A stretch of DNA of 50,716 nt from Herpetosiphon gulosus (lineage in GTDB: Bacteria; Chloroflexota; Chloroflexia; Chloroflexales; Herpetosiphonaceae): contig NZ_BAABRU010000024.1 of NCBI RefSeq assembly GCF_039545135.1, positions 1 to 50,716 of the forward strand, read 5' to 3'. How positions within the stretch are numbered: position 1 is the stretch's first letter; every line of letters begins with the position of its first letter. A program made the position numbers and the translations under genes. Below the pieces are notes generated by a model, which was not told where the DNA came from, ran no database searches, and saw only the letters and a list, made by a program, of their open reading frames with translations. Of the stretch, positions 32,802 through 39,985 are shown piece after piece.

Positions 32802-34220
32802 TTATGCTGCGCTTGCGGTCGGCATCGCTGTTGGTGTTGGCATGAGTAAGCCTGCGGCATCACATACCAAACGGACATTGTTATACCCTGTTCCACCGAC
32901 TGCATTGTACACTTCCCGACAAACAGCCCGTCGAGATGTTGCCCGTGCGGCGACTGCGAGAATCCGCCGTTGTTCGTCAGCGGGAACCAAGTGGGTCGCT
33001 ACGGGAAGCGCTTCTGAGGGGTGTGTGACGCTCAATTGTTGTGTAGCGGTCTGTAGCGCTTCTGTCTGTGGCGAAAGCGCTTTTACCCCATTCTGATGCG
33101 CTATAGCGAGCATTGATGTCAGCAGATCATCGTGGACTTTTTGTGATGGCGCTACGCGATTGGGAAGGCATTCCATCAGATAGTCAAGGTCGCGATCATC
33201 GATTAAGGTTGTTCGTACATTGAGGGCTTGGTTGCCTTGCACAACACAAAAGACCCCCCCTGCTTGGTTGTTAGGAGATGGTAGGCTACTCGGAGCTACC
33301 ACATGCAATGCATCGAGTTCATTGGTGGTCAATCCGACATTCGGTGCATCCTGTGATGGGCTGGGTTGGAATCCCGCCATAAATAAACTAATTTGACTTC
33401 GCCATTGGGTACTGAAGTTGCTGGCGGTTTGTGTTGCAATGATATAGCGTATCCCGAATGCCCGCGCTGCGGTCAGTTCTGCATTCAGCCATCCGGTGAG
33501 TTGACTTTTTCCAACTGTATTTTCAAGCAGTAATAACTCGCTAATAAATACCACGAGAAGCGGCAAATCTTTTCCGGTATATTTATCCCATTTGGTGACC
33601 CCTGCGTCTGCCAAAATCGCCCGACGGCGCTGCCGCTCAGCGGTTAACTTCATCATGGCCTGTTCAATATGTTCAGGGTCAGTGGCAAGAAGCCATGTAT
33701 GCTCTTTCTTTTCCCATGCCAACCAATCCAGTCCTTTGCCATCAACAATGGCAAATTGGCATTGTTGTGGGGTTTTGGTAAGCGCTAATGAGAGCAACAT
33801 TCCTAATGCGGCATTGTCTTTGCCGCTGTCGCTTTGTCCTGTCAAGAGGATGTGATTGACATCACGGACAAACTGCGCTGTTTGCAGGGTTGCCCCTTTA
33901 AAAGAAGAATACCAGCCTAAGGGGAACCGATAGGCATCAGTCCCTTTTCCTTGAAGTTCGTCGAGCAGGATGCGAGCTTCGCGTGGAGGATTGGCTAAAG
34001 CGCTCCCTGCCCCTGATAAAGGGGTTGGATCAAGGATTGGGGTTTGAATGACTGGTTGCTCGATCGGTTTATTGATATGGAGCGGTGGGGTCGATTGTAA
34101 CCCTGCATTGGCCACAAGCACCCTAAGACTCTGGAGTTCGCGACGCATCTTCCAGATCGCTAAACCTCCCCAGAGGCCCATTGCAAGGAACAAAACACCA
34201 ATCACAACCAATTCATTCAT
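32802..34220 (-). CDS. FtsK/HerA-like DNA-translocase ATPase with altered motifs
   Basis: A 472-residue protein with an N-terminal membrane helix (ELVVIGVLFLAMGLWGGLAIW) and a RecA-like ATPase at ~105-350. The P-loop reads GQSDSGKDN, with Asp where Ser/Thr normally follows the Lys, and the Walker B strand LLVVFISELLLL has Ser-Glu in place of Asp-Glu. The pattern FAIVDGKGLDWLAW and YIIATQTAS matches FtsK/SpoIIIE translocases. A winged-helix-like C-terminus (RRAVCREVYNAVGGTGYNNVRLV) may contact DNA. The start 34220 overlaps the upstream stop (ATGA). Possible roles are plasmid segregation or DNA transfer; weakened ATPase motifs are notable. Confidence 0.75.
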   Translation of the reverse strand: MNELVVIGVLFLAMGLWGGLAIWKMRRELQSLRVLVANAGLQSTPPLHINKPIEQPVIQTPILDPTPLSGAGSALANPPREARILLDELQGKGTDAYRFPLGWYSSFKGATLQTAQFVRDVNHILLTGQSDSGKDNAALGMLLSLALTKTPQQCQFAIVDGKGLDWLAWEKKEHTWLLATDPEHIEQAMMKLTAERQRRRAILADAGVTKWDKYTGKDLPLLVVFISELLLLENTVGKSQLTGWLNAELTAARAFGIRYIIATQTASNFSTQWRSQISLFMAGFQPSPSQDAPNVGLTTNELDALHVVAPSSLPSPNNQAGGVFCVVQGNQALNVRTTLIDDRDLDYLMECLPNRVAPSQKVHDDLLTSMLAIAHQNGVKALSPQTEALQTATQQLSVTHPSEALPVATHLVPADEQRRILAVAARATSRRAVCREVYNAVGGTGYNNVRLVCDAAGLLMPTPTAMPTASAA

Positions 34221-34852
34221 GCCCATAACTCCCATAGTTCACGTGTTGCCCACCGGGCCATTTTTTCAGGGGCGAAAGCAAAGACAAAGCTAATAATAAT
34301 CGCAATACCATGAAGGGTCATGCCCGTACTAGGAATCTGCCATCCTGCACCTAAAGGAAGCATGCGCCCTGAGAGTGTCGTTGTCAATCCATGCCAGCTC
34401 GTCAAAATGTCCAACGCGAGGACGACGAGAAAAATAATGATACTGGCAGGTGCGACTCCGCGTTTTGGCATGAGCCATAGTTCAACGGCGGTGATAGCGA
34501 GTGGCAACGACCACCACCAGAGTGAGGTATTAATCGTTGTAATTGATCGCACCGCTTGTAAGGTGAAATAGCCCCCAGCTACCCATAAACCGATAGCAAG
34601 TACCAAACCTGCAAGACAGGCAATGGTGTAACCCAGTTTATCGTAAGCACTTTGGGCAAATGTTTTTGCCATCACCCGCGACTGTTTAGATGGTGTTCGT
34701 CGTGGTGCAGTAATAGGGGTGCTTGGACTAACACTTGATTCAACGACGCTGACTGGTGCTGCGGTTGTCGTAGCCGATGATGAGGCAGGCATAGGAATTG
34801 TTGCTACTGGTGTGGACTGTGTGCCTCGTTGGCCTGTAAGAATATTTTCCAT
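34217..34852 (-). CDS. Four-helix membrane protein partner of the FtsK-like ATPase
   Basis: A 211-residue protein. The first ~65 residues are a Ser/Thr/Pro-rich cytoplasmic stretch with a basic end (APRRTPSKQSRVMAK). Four hydrophobic helices follow (~75-97, ~105-125, ~133-150, ~178-195), and a short C-terminal tail RWATRELWELWA. GAGGAT precedes the ATG. It overlaps the ATPase gene by ATGA, so the two likely form a membrane complex. No family recognised. Confidence 0.75.
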   Translation of the reverse strand: MENILTGQRGTQSTPVATIPMPASSSATTTAAPVSVVESSVSPSTPITAPRRTPSKQSRVMAKTFAQSAYDKLGYTIACLAGLVLAIGLWVAGGYFTLQAVRSITTINTSLWWWSLPLAITAVELWLMPKRGVAPASIIIFLVVLALDILTSWHGLTTTLSGRMLPLGAGWQIPSTGMTLHGIAIIISFVFAFAPEKMARWATRELWELWA

Positions 34853-34932
34853 ACATCCTCGGATCTACTAGGCCGCGCTGGAGAGATATGATAGAATACG
34901 CGCGGCGTGATTGGGTTTGCAATTGCGCCCAT

Positions 34933-35011
34933 AACCCCGAACGTGACCGCGTTGCGGGGTTTTTTCTATTTATAGTGACGTAAGCATAGCAGGTCAGTAA
35001 AATTTGGTCAA
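34933..35011 (-). promoter_or_regulatory. Promoter and structured leader of the membrane protein/ATPase operon
   Basis: On the minus strand TTGACC (35006-35011) and TATGCT (34983-34988) are 17 bases apart. The leader then carries the hairpin 34933-34960 (AACCCCG with CGGGGTT). Read on the plus strand, that hairpin is followed by TTTTTTC and is a good terminator, although no plus-strand gene precedes it. The gene-free stretch 34853-35233 also contains AT-rich DNA (35000-35085) with CATCAA-TAAT-TTGATG. Confidence 0.6.
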
Positions 35012-35086
35012 TATGTTCTAAAATAAAACAATTGCATCAATAATTTGATGGTAGTTTGAATACTATTAACCAATTCATATTAAAGA

Positions 35087-35123
35087 CAACAGGCCCGTGA
35101 TCACCGAGATCACGGGCCTGTTG
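35087..35123. terminator. Terminator of the long minus-strand gene train
   Basis: A perfect 16-bp stem (35087-35102 with 35108-35123, loop ACCGA). On the minus strand it is followed by TCTTTAA. It lies about 110 bases after the SWIM-protein gene, the last gene of the 35.2-46.1 kb train. Confidence 0.75.
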
Positions 35124-35233
35124 GCGTTTAGAACGGGAGCATGGTGTGCTGTGCCTGTGGTGGTGTCACCGTCGGCGGTTTGCGCAGGCGGTTGTTTTGC
35201 GTTTGACTCGCCGCCTAACGCGCTCGTTGAAGG

Positions 35234-35764
35234 TCAGCATGCGCCTTCCTCCGGATCAAGCGCAATTAGCGCGGCAGCGAGCACATGCTTGCAGAGTTGG
35301 CCTCCGCCATGGCTCCAAAATCCGCGACATTGGCAGGTAAAACCCTCGGTATGGTCGATGCCATTGGCCAGCGTGACGGTGTAGGCTTTTGACCCCTGCA
35401 CCGTGAACGTGGTCGCAGCGCTGCGGGTCACCTGCTGTCCGAGGACGAGTACGACCGCCTCATAGAGTTGGCGGCGCGAACAATCCCCGGCAATCAGGAG
35501 TGCCTGTTGTACTCGAAAACACCAGCGGTCATCCGCTGTCGTGTCGCTCTGGAGCAAGCTCGCGAGCGGGCTGCTCGGCTGAATCGGTTTGAGGGCGGTG
35601 GCGGTGATTGAGGTTGGTGCAGCATAACTGGGCACAATCTCGTCACAGCGGGCCAAGAGCAGCGCCGCCGAACTATGCAGCGCTGGGGTGGGGGCGGCCA
35701 TGGTGATCGCCGCCGCGAGTTGGCCGAAGTGGGTGAGCATGGCGGTTTGGATGACGGTCTGCAT
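35234..35764 (-). CDS. SWIM zinc-finger protein
   Basis: A 176-residue protein. The C-terminal part (~130-168) carries a SWIM motif: FTCQCRGFWSHGGGQLCKHVLAAALI has the CxCx(n)CxH zinc ligands. SWIM domains bind DNA or proteins and are common in helicase-linked and mobile-element proteins. The N-terminal ~115 residues are helical, with no known family. AAAGGA precedes the ATG. It ends the gene train and follows the RadC-like gene by 15 bases. Confidence 0.8.
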   Translation of the reverse strand: MQTVIQTAMLTHFGQLAAAITMAAPTPALHSSAALLLARCDEIVPSYAAPTSITATALKPIQPSSPLASLLQSDTTADDRWCFRVQQALLIAGDCSRRQLYEAVVLVLGQQVTRSAATTFTVQGSKAYTVTLANGIDHTEGFTCQCRGFWSHGGGQLCKHVLAAALIALDPEEGAC

Positions 35765-35779
35765 GGGGATTCCTTTCGA

Positions 35780-36394
35780 TTAATGACTCCACGCAAGCCG
35801 TCGCTCGCGCATGCTGGTATAGCCGCCTTTACCGATGATGAGATGATCCAGTAGCTCGATCTCTAAGAGTTGACCTGCCTGAATGGCCTGCTTGGTGAGC
35901 AGGATGTCCTCGGGCGATGCCCACACCATCCCCGACGGGTGGTTGTGGGCAAGGATTATCGAGGCGGCATTGCGGCGCAGGGGTTCGCGAAACAGGTCAG
36001 CCATCCGGCAATAGGCGGTGTTGAGCGTTCCGACCACAACGGTGTGCATGCCGATGATGTGCGCGTGGGTTGAAAGCGAGATCACCCGCAGTTCTTCCTG
36101 TTCCAAGTGACTCATCTCCGCTTGGAGCAACGCTACGACCTGCATGGGTGTGGTGATCGGTTCGCCCGTCACGGCTTCGGCTAGTTTGGCGTGGCCCATC
36201 GCGAAGGCGGTGCGCAGCCGGATGGCATGGGCACGGCCAACGATGGGGGTTAACTCCTCCTCGGTCATGCGAGCGAGGGTATTCCACGACTGGTCAGCGG
36301 CCCGCCAGAGCGCGGCAGCCTGCGCCTGATCGCGAGCGGTTGGGCGGGTGGGATTGAACAGGTCAAGCAGGGTTGGAATGGCATCAATGGCCAT
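35780..36394 (-). CDS. RadC-family JAB-domain protein
   Basis: A 204-residue protein. Residues ~70-200 form the JAB/MPN (RadC) domain with the JAMM metal motif HNHPSGMVWASPEDILLTKQ; the N-terminal ~65 residues are helical (TEEELTPIVGRAHAIRLRTAF), as in RadC. RadC-like proteins are widespread on plasmids and phages; their biochemical role, despite the name, is unsettled. AAGGAG lies before the ATG, and the leader hairpins at 36408-36448 come just before the ribosome site. Confidence 0.9.
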   Translation of the reverse strand: MAIDAIPTLLDLFNPTRPTARDQAQAAALWRAADQSWNTLARMTEEELTPIVGRAHAIRLRTAFAMGHAKLAEAVTGEPITTPMQVVALLQAEMSHLEQEELRVISLSTHAHIIGMHTVVVGTLNTAYCRMADLFREPLRRNAASIILAHNHPSGMVWASPEDILLTKQAIQAGQLLEIELLDHLIIGKGGYTSMRERRLAWSH

Positions 36395-36407
36395 GGATAG
36401 ACTCCTT

Positions 36408-36448
36408 CACCGCTGGGGAGCAGCGGTGCGCTACTCCCCAGTTGGGGA
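36408..36448 (-). promoter_or_regulatory. Structured mRNA leader (copy 1) of the RadC-like gene
   Basis: In the minus-strand mRNA a small hairpin (CCCC-AACT-GGGG, 36435-36448) is followed by an 8-bp hairpin CACCGCTG/CAGCGGTG with loop CTCCC (36408-36428), directly next to the AAGGAG ribosome site. The loop can also pair with GGAG of that site or with GGGGAG of the first hairpin. A near-identical leader precedes the next gene (37165-37205), with a compensatory base pair. Confidence 0.65.
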
Positions 36449-36464
36449 AGAAGAATTAGGTTAG

Positions 36465-37151
36465 TTAGGAGGTTGAGAGCATCGTAGCCATGCGATTCCA
36501 CTCATGGGGATCAAACAGCAGGCCGAGCAGTTCAACGGCTTCTGGTTCACGGCAATACTGGCGAATCGCGGCGGTTTGCTCGGTCGTCAGGATTGCCGTT
36601 CCCCACGCGAGGGTACAGAGCGCATCCAAGACCGGAATCGGGAGGATGGCTTTGTGATAGCCGTCGCGGTGCGGGCGGTGGTAAAACACCCCCGGCTCAA
36701 TCGTGCCACGCTGCATGACGACCGTCAAGCAATCCGTGAGGTCGTTCAACAGGGTCATGCAGCGTTGCTGGCGGAGCGGCAGGGGATAGGTTCCCGCGCC
36801 AAAGAGATCCGCCTGCGACCAGCCCAAGGCTTCGGCACAATCACCGAGCACATCACGATTCCCAAAGGGGCGTGATCCCGCGCCAACGGTGAACTGCACG
36901 GCCCCGGTGTCGTCCATGGTGACGCGCACACCGAGCGAGAGTCGGTGGAGTAAGCGGCAGTGGGCCGCACGGATCACCACGATGGACGGAGCGGGGCCAG
37001 TGGCAAACGGGCTGCGAATGAAGCGCATGGTATCGGCATGAAGGAGCCGTTCGACAAAGTCGGCATCCGCTGGACATGGCTGCGCCGCGATCTGGTGAAA
37101 AAAACGGAATAACGGCGCTTCGGATGGTCGGGTGGGGCGACGTTTCGCCAT
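36465..37151 (-). CDS. Unknown protein of the gene train
   Basis: A 228-residue soluble alpha/beta protein that I do not recognise. It has a basic N-terminus (AKRRPTRPSEAPLFRFF), a middle GAVQFTVGAGSRPFGNRDVLGDCAEALGW, and a C-terminal helical half (LDALCTLAWGTAILTTEQTAAIRQY). No metal or nucleotide motif is apparent. AAGGAG lies before the ATG, just after the second copy of the structured leader. It shares this leader type with the RadC-like gene downstream. Confidence 0.65.
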   Translation of the reverse strand: MAKRRPTRPSEAPLFRFFHQIAAQPCPADADFVERLLHADTMRFIRSPFATGPAPSIVVIRAAHCRLLHRLSLGVRVTMDDTGAVQFTVGAGSRPFGNRDVLGDCAEALGWSQADLFGAGTYPLPLRQQRCMTLLNDLTDCLTVVMQRGTIEPGVFYHRPHRDGYHKAILPIPVLDALCTLAWGTAILTTEQTAAIRQYCREPEAVELLGLLFDPHEWNRMATMLSTS

Positions 37152-37164
37152 GGATAGACTCCTT

Positions 37165-37205
37165 CGCCGCTGGGGAGCAGCGGCGAGCTACTCCCCAGTT
37201 GGGGA
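37165..37205 (-). promoter_or_regulatory. Structured mRNA leader (copy 2) of 36465-37151
   Basis: Same architecture as 36408-36448: first hairpin CCCC/GGGG (37192-37205), then CGCCGCTG/CAGCGGCG with loop CTCCC (37165-37185), next to AAGGAG. The second pair is G-C here and A-T in the other copy, a compensatory change supporting the RNA structure. Confidence 0.65.
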
Positions 37206-37222
37206 AGAAGAATCAGGATTGG

Positions 37223-37456
37223 TTAGCGCTGCAACCAGCGCATGAGCGTGCCAAGGCCATCATAGACATAATTGCCAATCACATCAGAGATGATCGGGGC
37301 AACGAGGATCTTGACGGCAACGAGGCTGGTGATCATGCGCAGGGTCTGGAGGCGCTGCTGGTTCCGTCGTCGTCGTCGAGCGCGATAGCTCCGGCGGTTG
37401 GGCCAGTGCTGATCATGGCGGCGGCGACGGTGGTGACGATGGGTATGGTGCTTCAT
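37223..37456 (-). CDS. Small basic membrane-associated protein
   Basis: A 77-residue protein. The first ~40 residues are extremely His/Arg-rich (HHTHRHHRRRRHDQH, then RRRRRNQQRL); the remainder includes one hydrophobic segment (MITSLVAVKILVAPIISDVIG, ~41-60) that may span or touch the membrane. AGGTG lies before the ATG and the hairpin 37516-37559 is upstream. No family recognised. The basic part could bind nucleic acid. Coding status is supported by its place in the gene train but not certain. Confidence 0.5.
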   Translation of the reverse strand: MKHHTHRHHRRRRHDQHWPNRRSYRARRRRRNQQRLQTLRMITSLVAVKILVAPIISDVIGNYVYDGLGTLMRWLQR

Positions 37457-37515
37457 CGGTCACCTGCCCATGGGCTAGGGTGGTTCGTCATGGTGCTGTC
37501 TCCCGTGCCATTCCG

Positions 37516-37559
37516 CCACGACGCGGAACAACACATGGTGGTGTCCCAAATCGTCGTGG
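37516..37559 (-). other. Intergenic hairpin of the gene train
   Basis: CCACGACG (37516-37523) pairs with CGTCGTGG (37552-37559) around a 28-base loop, between the helicase gene and the small basic gene. There is no T-run, so it is not an ordinary terminator. Confidence 0.5.
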
Positions 37560-37578
37560 GGGTATGACCAACGGATGC

Positions 37579-39891
37579 TTAGAGCACCATGGCGAACTGG
37601 TGGGCGACCTGCGTGGTGTGGCGGGTCGGGACATCGACGACGGTGAATAGGTCATCCCAACGAATGGGTTGCGCCGTGGTGTCGTCGATGATGGGTGGTG
37701 TTGGTTCAGCAGGCACGATCAGGCTGGGGCGTTCGGCCTCGGCCTTGATCGCGTGTCCGACGGTGCGGAATTGGTCACGCAGGACGCTGGCATCGTCCAT
37801 CGGGCTGGCAGAGCGCAATTGCTTGGCCAACTCTTGGAGCAAGCTCATGCCCGGATCGAATTCCAGTAGGCCGCCCTCGCTGTCGTCACCACTTAACATG
37901 GTCGCGGCAGCGGCCTTGCGGCCCACAATCCCCAAGGCGCGGTGACTCATCGTGTGCTCGTAGCCCAAGAAGGTCACATCACAGCCCATGGTTTGGGTGG
38001 GGCGGAAGGCGCGGCGTTTGGCCTGAAAGAGGTCGTAGAGGCTATAGAGCGGCTCGACGACCACAATGCTGGGCCACGCGATCAAGTTGAGGCCGGTTTT
38101 GACCAAGCGCGGGTTACAAATCACGATATTCGTTCCCTGCTCCACCTGCTCGGTAAACCAGGCATTGCGCTCTCCCGGAGCCACGGTGGTGGCGCGGAGA
38201 ATCGCAACCTTCAGCGTGGTCTGATGCCGCTCCATGGCAAGGGCCGTGACTTTTTCCGCCAAATCGACGGCAATGTCATCGTTGCCCGTATGCTCGGCAA
38301 ACAGCAACACGCGCCGTCCTTGCTGGATCTGTGCTGCGCAATACCGCGCCAACCACGTATGGTGGGGCAGGATACGCTCCGCAGGCAGGTCGGGCGTGGT
38401 GACGGATTGATTGACCAGCAGCGAGCTGATGGTTTTGCGTCGCCATGGCTGGTAGGGCCATGACAAGGTGGCTTGGAGGTAGGCGGAGAGGGCATCGTAG
38501 CCGCCGTTGCCAATGATCGCTTTGCCCTCGTCCTCGATCTCCCGATACGGGGCCTGCATGTCCACGGGCAGTTTGAGCAGCACGACATCCTCACGGTAGT
38601 CGGGCAACTGAAAGCCCATGTCCTTGAGCAGGACGGTATAGGTGCAATTTTGGACGATGGTGATCAGGTCGGCGGTAATGCCAGCCCGTTCCTGGACCTC
38701 GGTGCTGGTGCGGGTTTTGCCGTCGTAATGGCCAGCGGTTGCCGAGCGCGTGATCTCCTTCTGCATCACATCGACGACCCCGACATCGCGCACAAAGGCG
38801 CTGCGGTTGTTCCAGCCCCAGCGATCCCGAATCACGGTGTTGCCAAGGCGGAGCAAGAGGTCGTAGAGGGTGGATGCCATGCCCCCGTAGGCGGTTCCGG
38901 TCATGCCGACCGTCGTGCGGCTGGCGGCGACCATGGCCCCAAAGGCATGGCCCAGTGCGGTGCGTGCCCCTTTGCATTCGTGCAGCTCATCATGGATGTA
39001 GAGATCGACGCGTTGGGGGTAGCGGCGCTGGATAAAGGAGGCCAAGGCCATCCGAGGATTCGAGCGCGGACGCTGGCCCCACGGAATGGCGCGACGGCCA
39101 TGGGTATCGACAGCATAGGTCTGCCAGTCGTCGGACTGGAAGATCGGGAGTGTGCGATCCTGCACATTGTCACGTTCGCGGCACTGTTGGCCGAGTGGTT
39201 CCTGACAATGCGGACAGGTCACGGTGGCGAGGCCGCGCTGCTTGAGCTGTTTGGCATCGAGCACGGCTCCATCGGTTTTGCGTTGCAGCCAGCCACAGCG
39301 CGGGCATGCAAGGCCACCATAGCGCAGCAGCGGGATCGCCCGTTGGATAGTGCGGTCGGGTGCGGCTGCGTCGGCGGCAATGCGGCCTTCGGTGGTGGCT
39401 TTGGCCTGTTTGGCGAGGGCGCTGCGGGTATCGGCCTCGTGGACATTGCTGCCCCAGCGGGTGTCTACCCAGTCATCGCGGCGCATGAGCAACCCTTCGA
39501 TGGTCGCAAGCGAGCCAAAGCGGGCATAGCGCTGTTGCATGGCTTCCGGCAATCCTTGCCAGTAACGGTGCAGGCGCTGGGCCGTGGAGTCGTAGTCGCG
39601 ATCCTCCGCGCCAAGGACATAGCCTGACTCCAATTTCAATTTGGAGTTGGAGATAAAGCCGACGCGCGGCAGGGTGGGATGGACTTCGGCGGCGTGCATA
39701 AAGCGACTGACATCACTGGGTGATTCCAGAATATCCATCGCCCACGTGTCGCCGAGGAGTTGATCCCATTCGGCCCACCATGGGGGCAATTCGCCCGTGC
39801 CATGGGTGTAATAGGCGGCGACTTGTTCGGACGTGCCCACGAGGTGAATCGGGCCAGCAACGATGGTGGTAAAAGCAGATTTGGTGGTCAT
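37579..39891 (-). CDS. SF2 helicase-like protein lacking its own P-loop
   Basis: A 770-residue protein. Visible helicase motifs: DExH box YIHDELHECKGA (~325), motif III GMTGTAYGG (~355), RecA2 strand RVLLFAEHTGNDD (~545), motif V NIVICNPRLVKTGLNL (~615) and motif VI LFQAKRRAFRPTQT (~645). A four-Cys zinc knuckle pair (CPRCGW, CPHC) lies at ~200-245. No Walker A is present in the first 300 residues; a matching one ends the methyltransferase encoded just upstream. AGGAG precedes the ATG at 39891. Similar proteins (strawberry-notch-like, methylase-linked helicases) are usually one chain. The two probably act together. Confidence 0.8.
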   Translation of the reverse strand: MTTKSAFTTIVAGPIHLVGTSEQVAAYYTHGTGELPPWWAEWDQLLGDTWAMDILESPSDVSRFMHAAEVHPTLPRVGFISNSKLKLESGYVLGAEDRDYDSTAQRLHRYWQGLPEAMQQRYARFGSLATIEGLLMRRDDWVDTRWGSNVHEADTRSALAKQAKATTEGRIAADAAAPDRTIQRAIPLLRYGGLACPRCGWLQRKTDGAVLDAKQLKQRGLATVTCPHCQEPLGQQCRERDNVQDRTLPIFQSDDWQTYAVDTHGRRAIPWGQRPRSNPRMALASFIQRRYPQRVDLYIHDELHECKGARTALGHAFGAMVAASRTTVGMTGTAYGGMASTLYDLLLRLGNTVIRDRWGWNNRSAFVRDVGVVDVMQKEITRSATAGHYDGKTRTSTEVQERAGITADLITIVQNCTYTVLLKDMGFQLPDYREDVVLLKLPVDMQAPYREIEDEGKAIIGNGGYDALSAYLQATLSWPYQPWRRKTISSLLVNQSVTTPDLPAERILPHHTWLARYCAAQIQQGRRVLLFAEHTGNDDIAVDLAEKVTALAMERHQTTLKVAILRATTVAPGERNAWFTEQVEQGTNIVICNPRLVKTGLNLIAWPSIVVVEPLYSLYDLFQAKRRAFRPTQTMGCDVTFLGYEHTMSHRALGIVGRKAAAATMLSGDDSEGGLLEFDPGMSLLQELAKQLRSASPMDDASVLRDQFRTVGHAIKAEAERPSLIVPAEPTPPIIDDTTAQPIRWDDLFTVVDVPTRHTTQVAHQFAMVL

Positions 39892-39939
39892 AGCAGGGAC
39901 TCCTGTTGGTAGCGAGAACGCCCTGCGCTGACCATCCCC

Positions 39940-39971
39940 CACGGGATGGCCGCATGCGTGCGGTTCCCGTG
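39940..39971 (-). other. Two-step hairpin between methyltransferase and helicase genes
   Basis: CACGGGA (39940-39946) pairs with TCCCGTG (39965-39971), and inside it CCGCA pairs with TGCGG. It lies in the 94-base gap between the two halves of the helicase region and resembles other gap hairpins of this train. Confidence 0.6.
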
Positions 39972-39985
39972 AAAGAATCGGTGGT

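Noticed and set aside
34880-34966. Possible small plus-strand RNA between a TATGAT box and the terminator
   Set aside because: No acceptable -35 box was found, so it is only mentioned as a terminator oddity.
38473-39627. 384-codon plus-strand frame opposite the helicase
   Set aside because: The helicase motifs on the minus strand are clear; the opposite frame has no start signal or domain.
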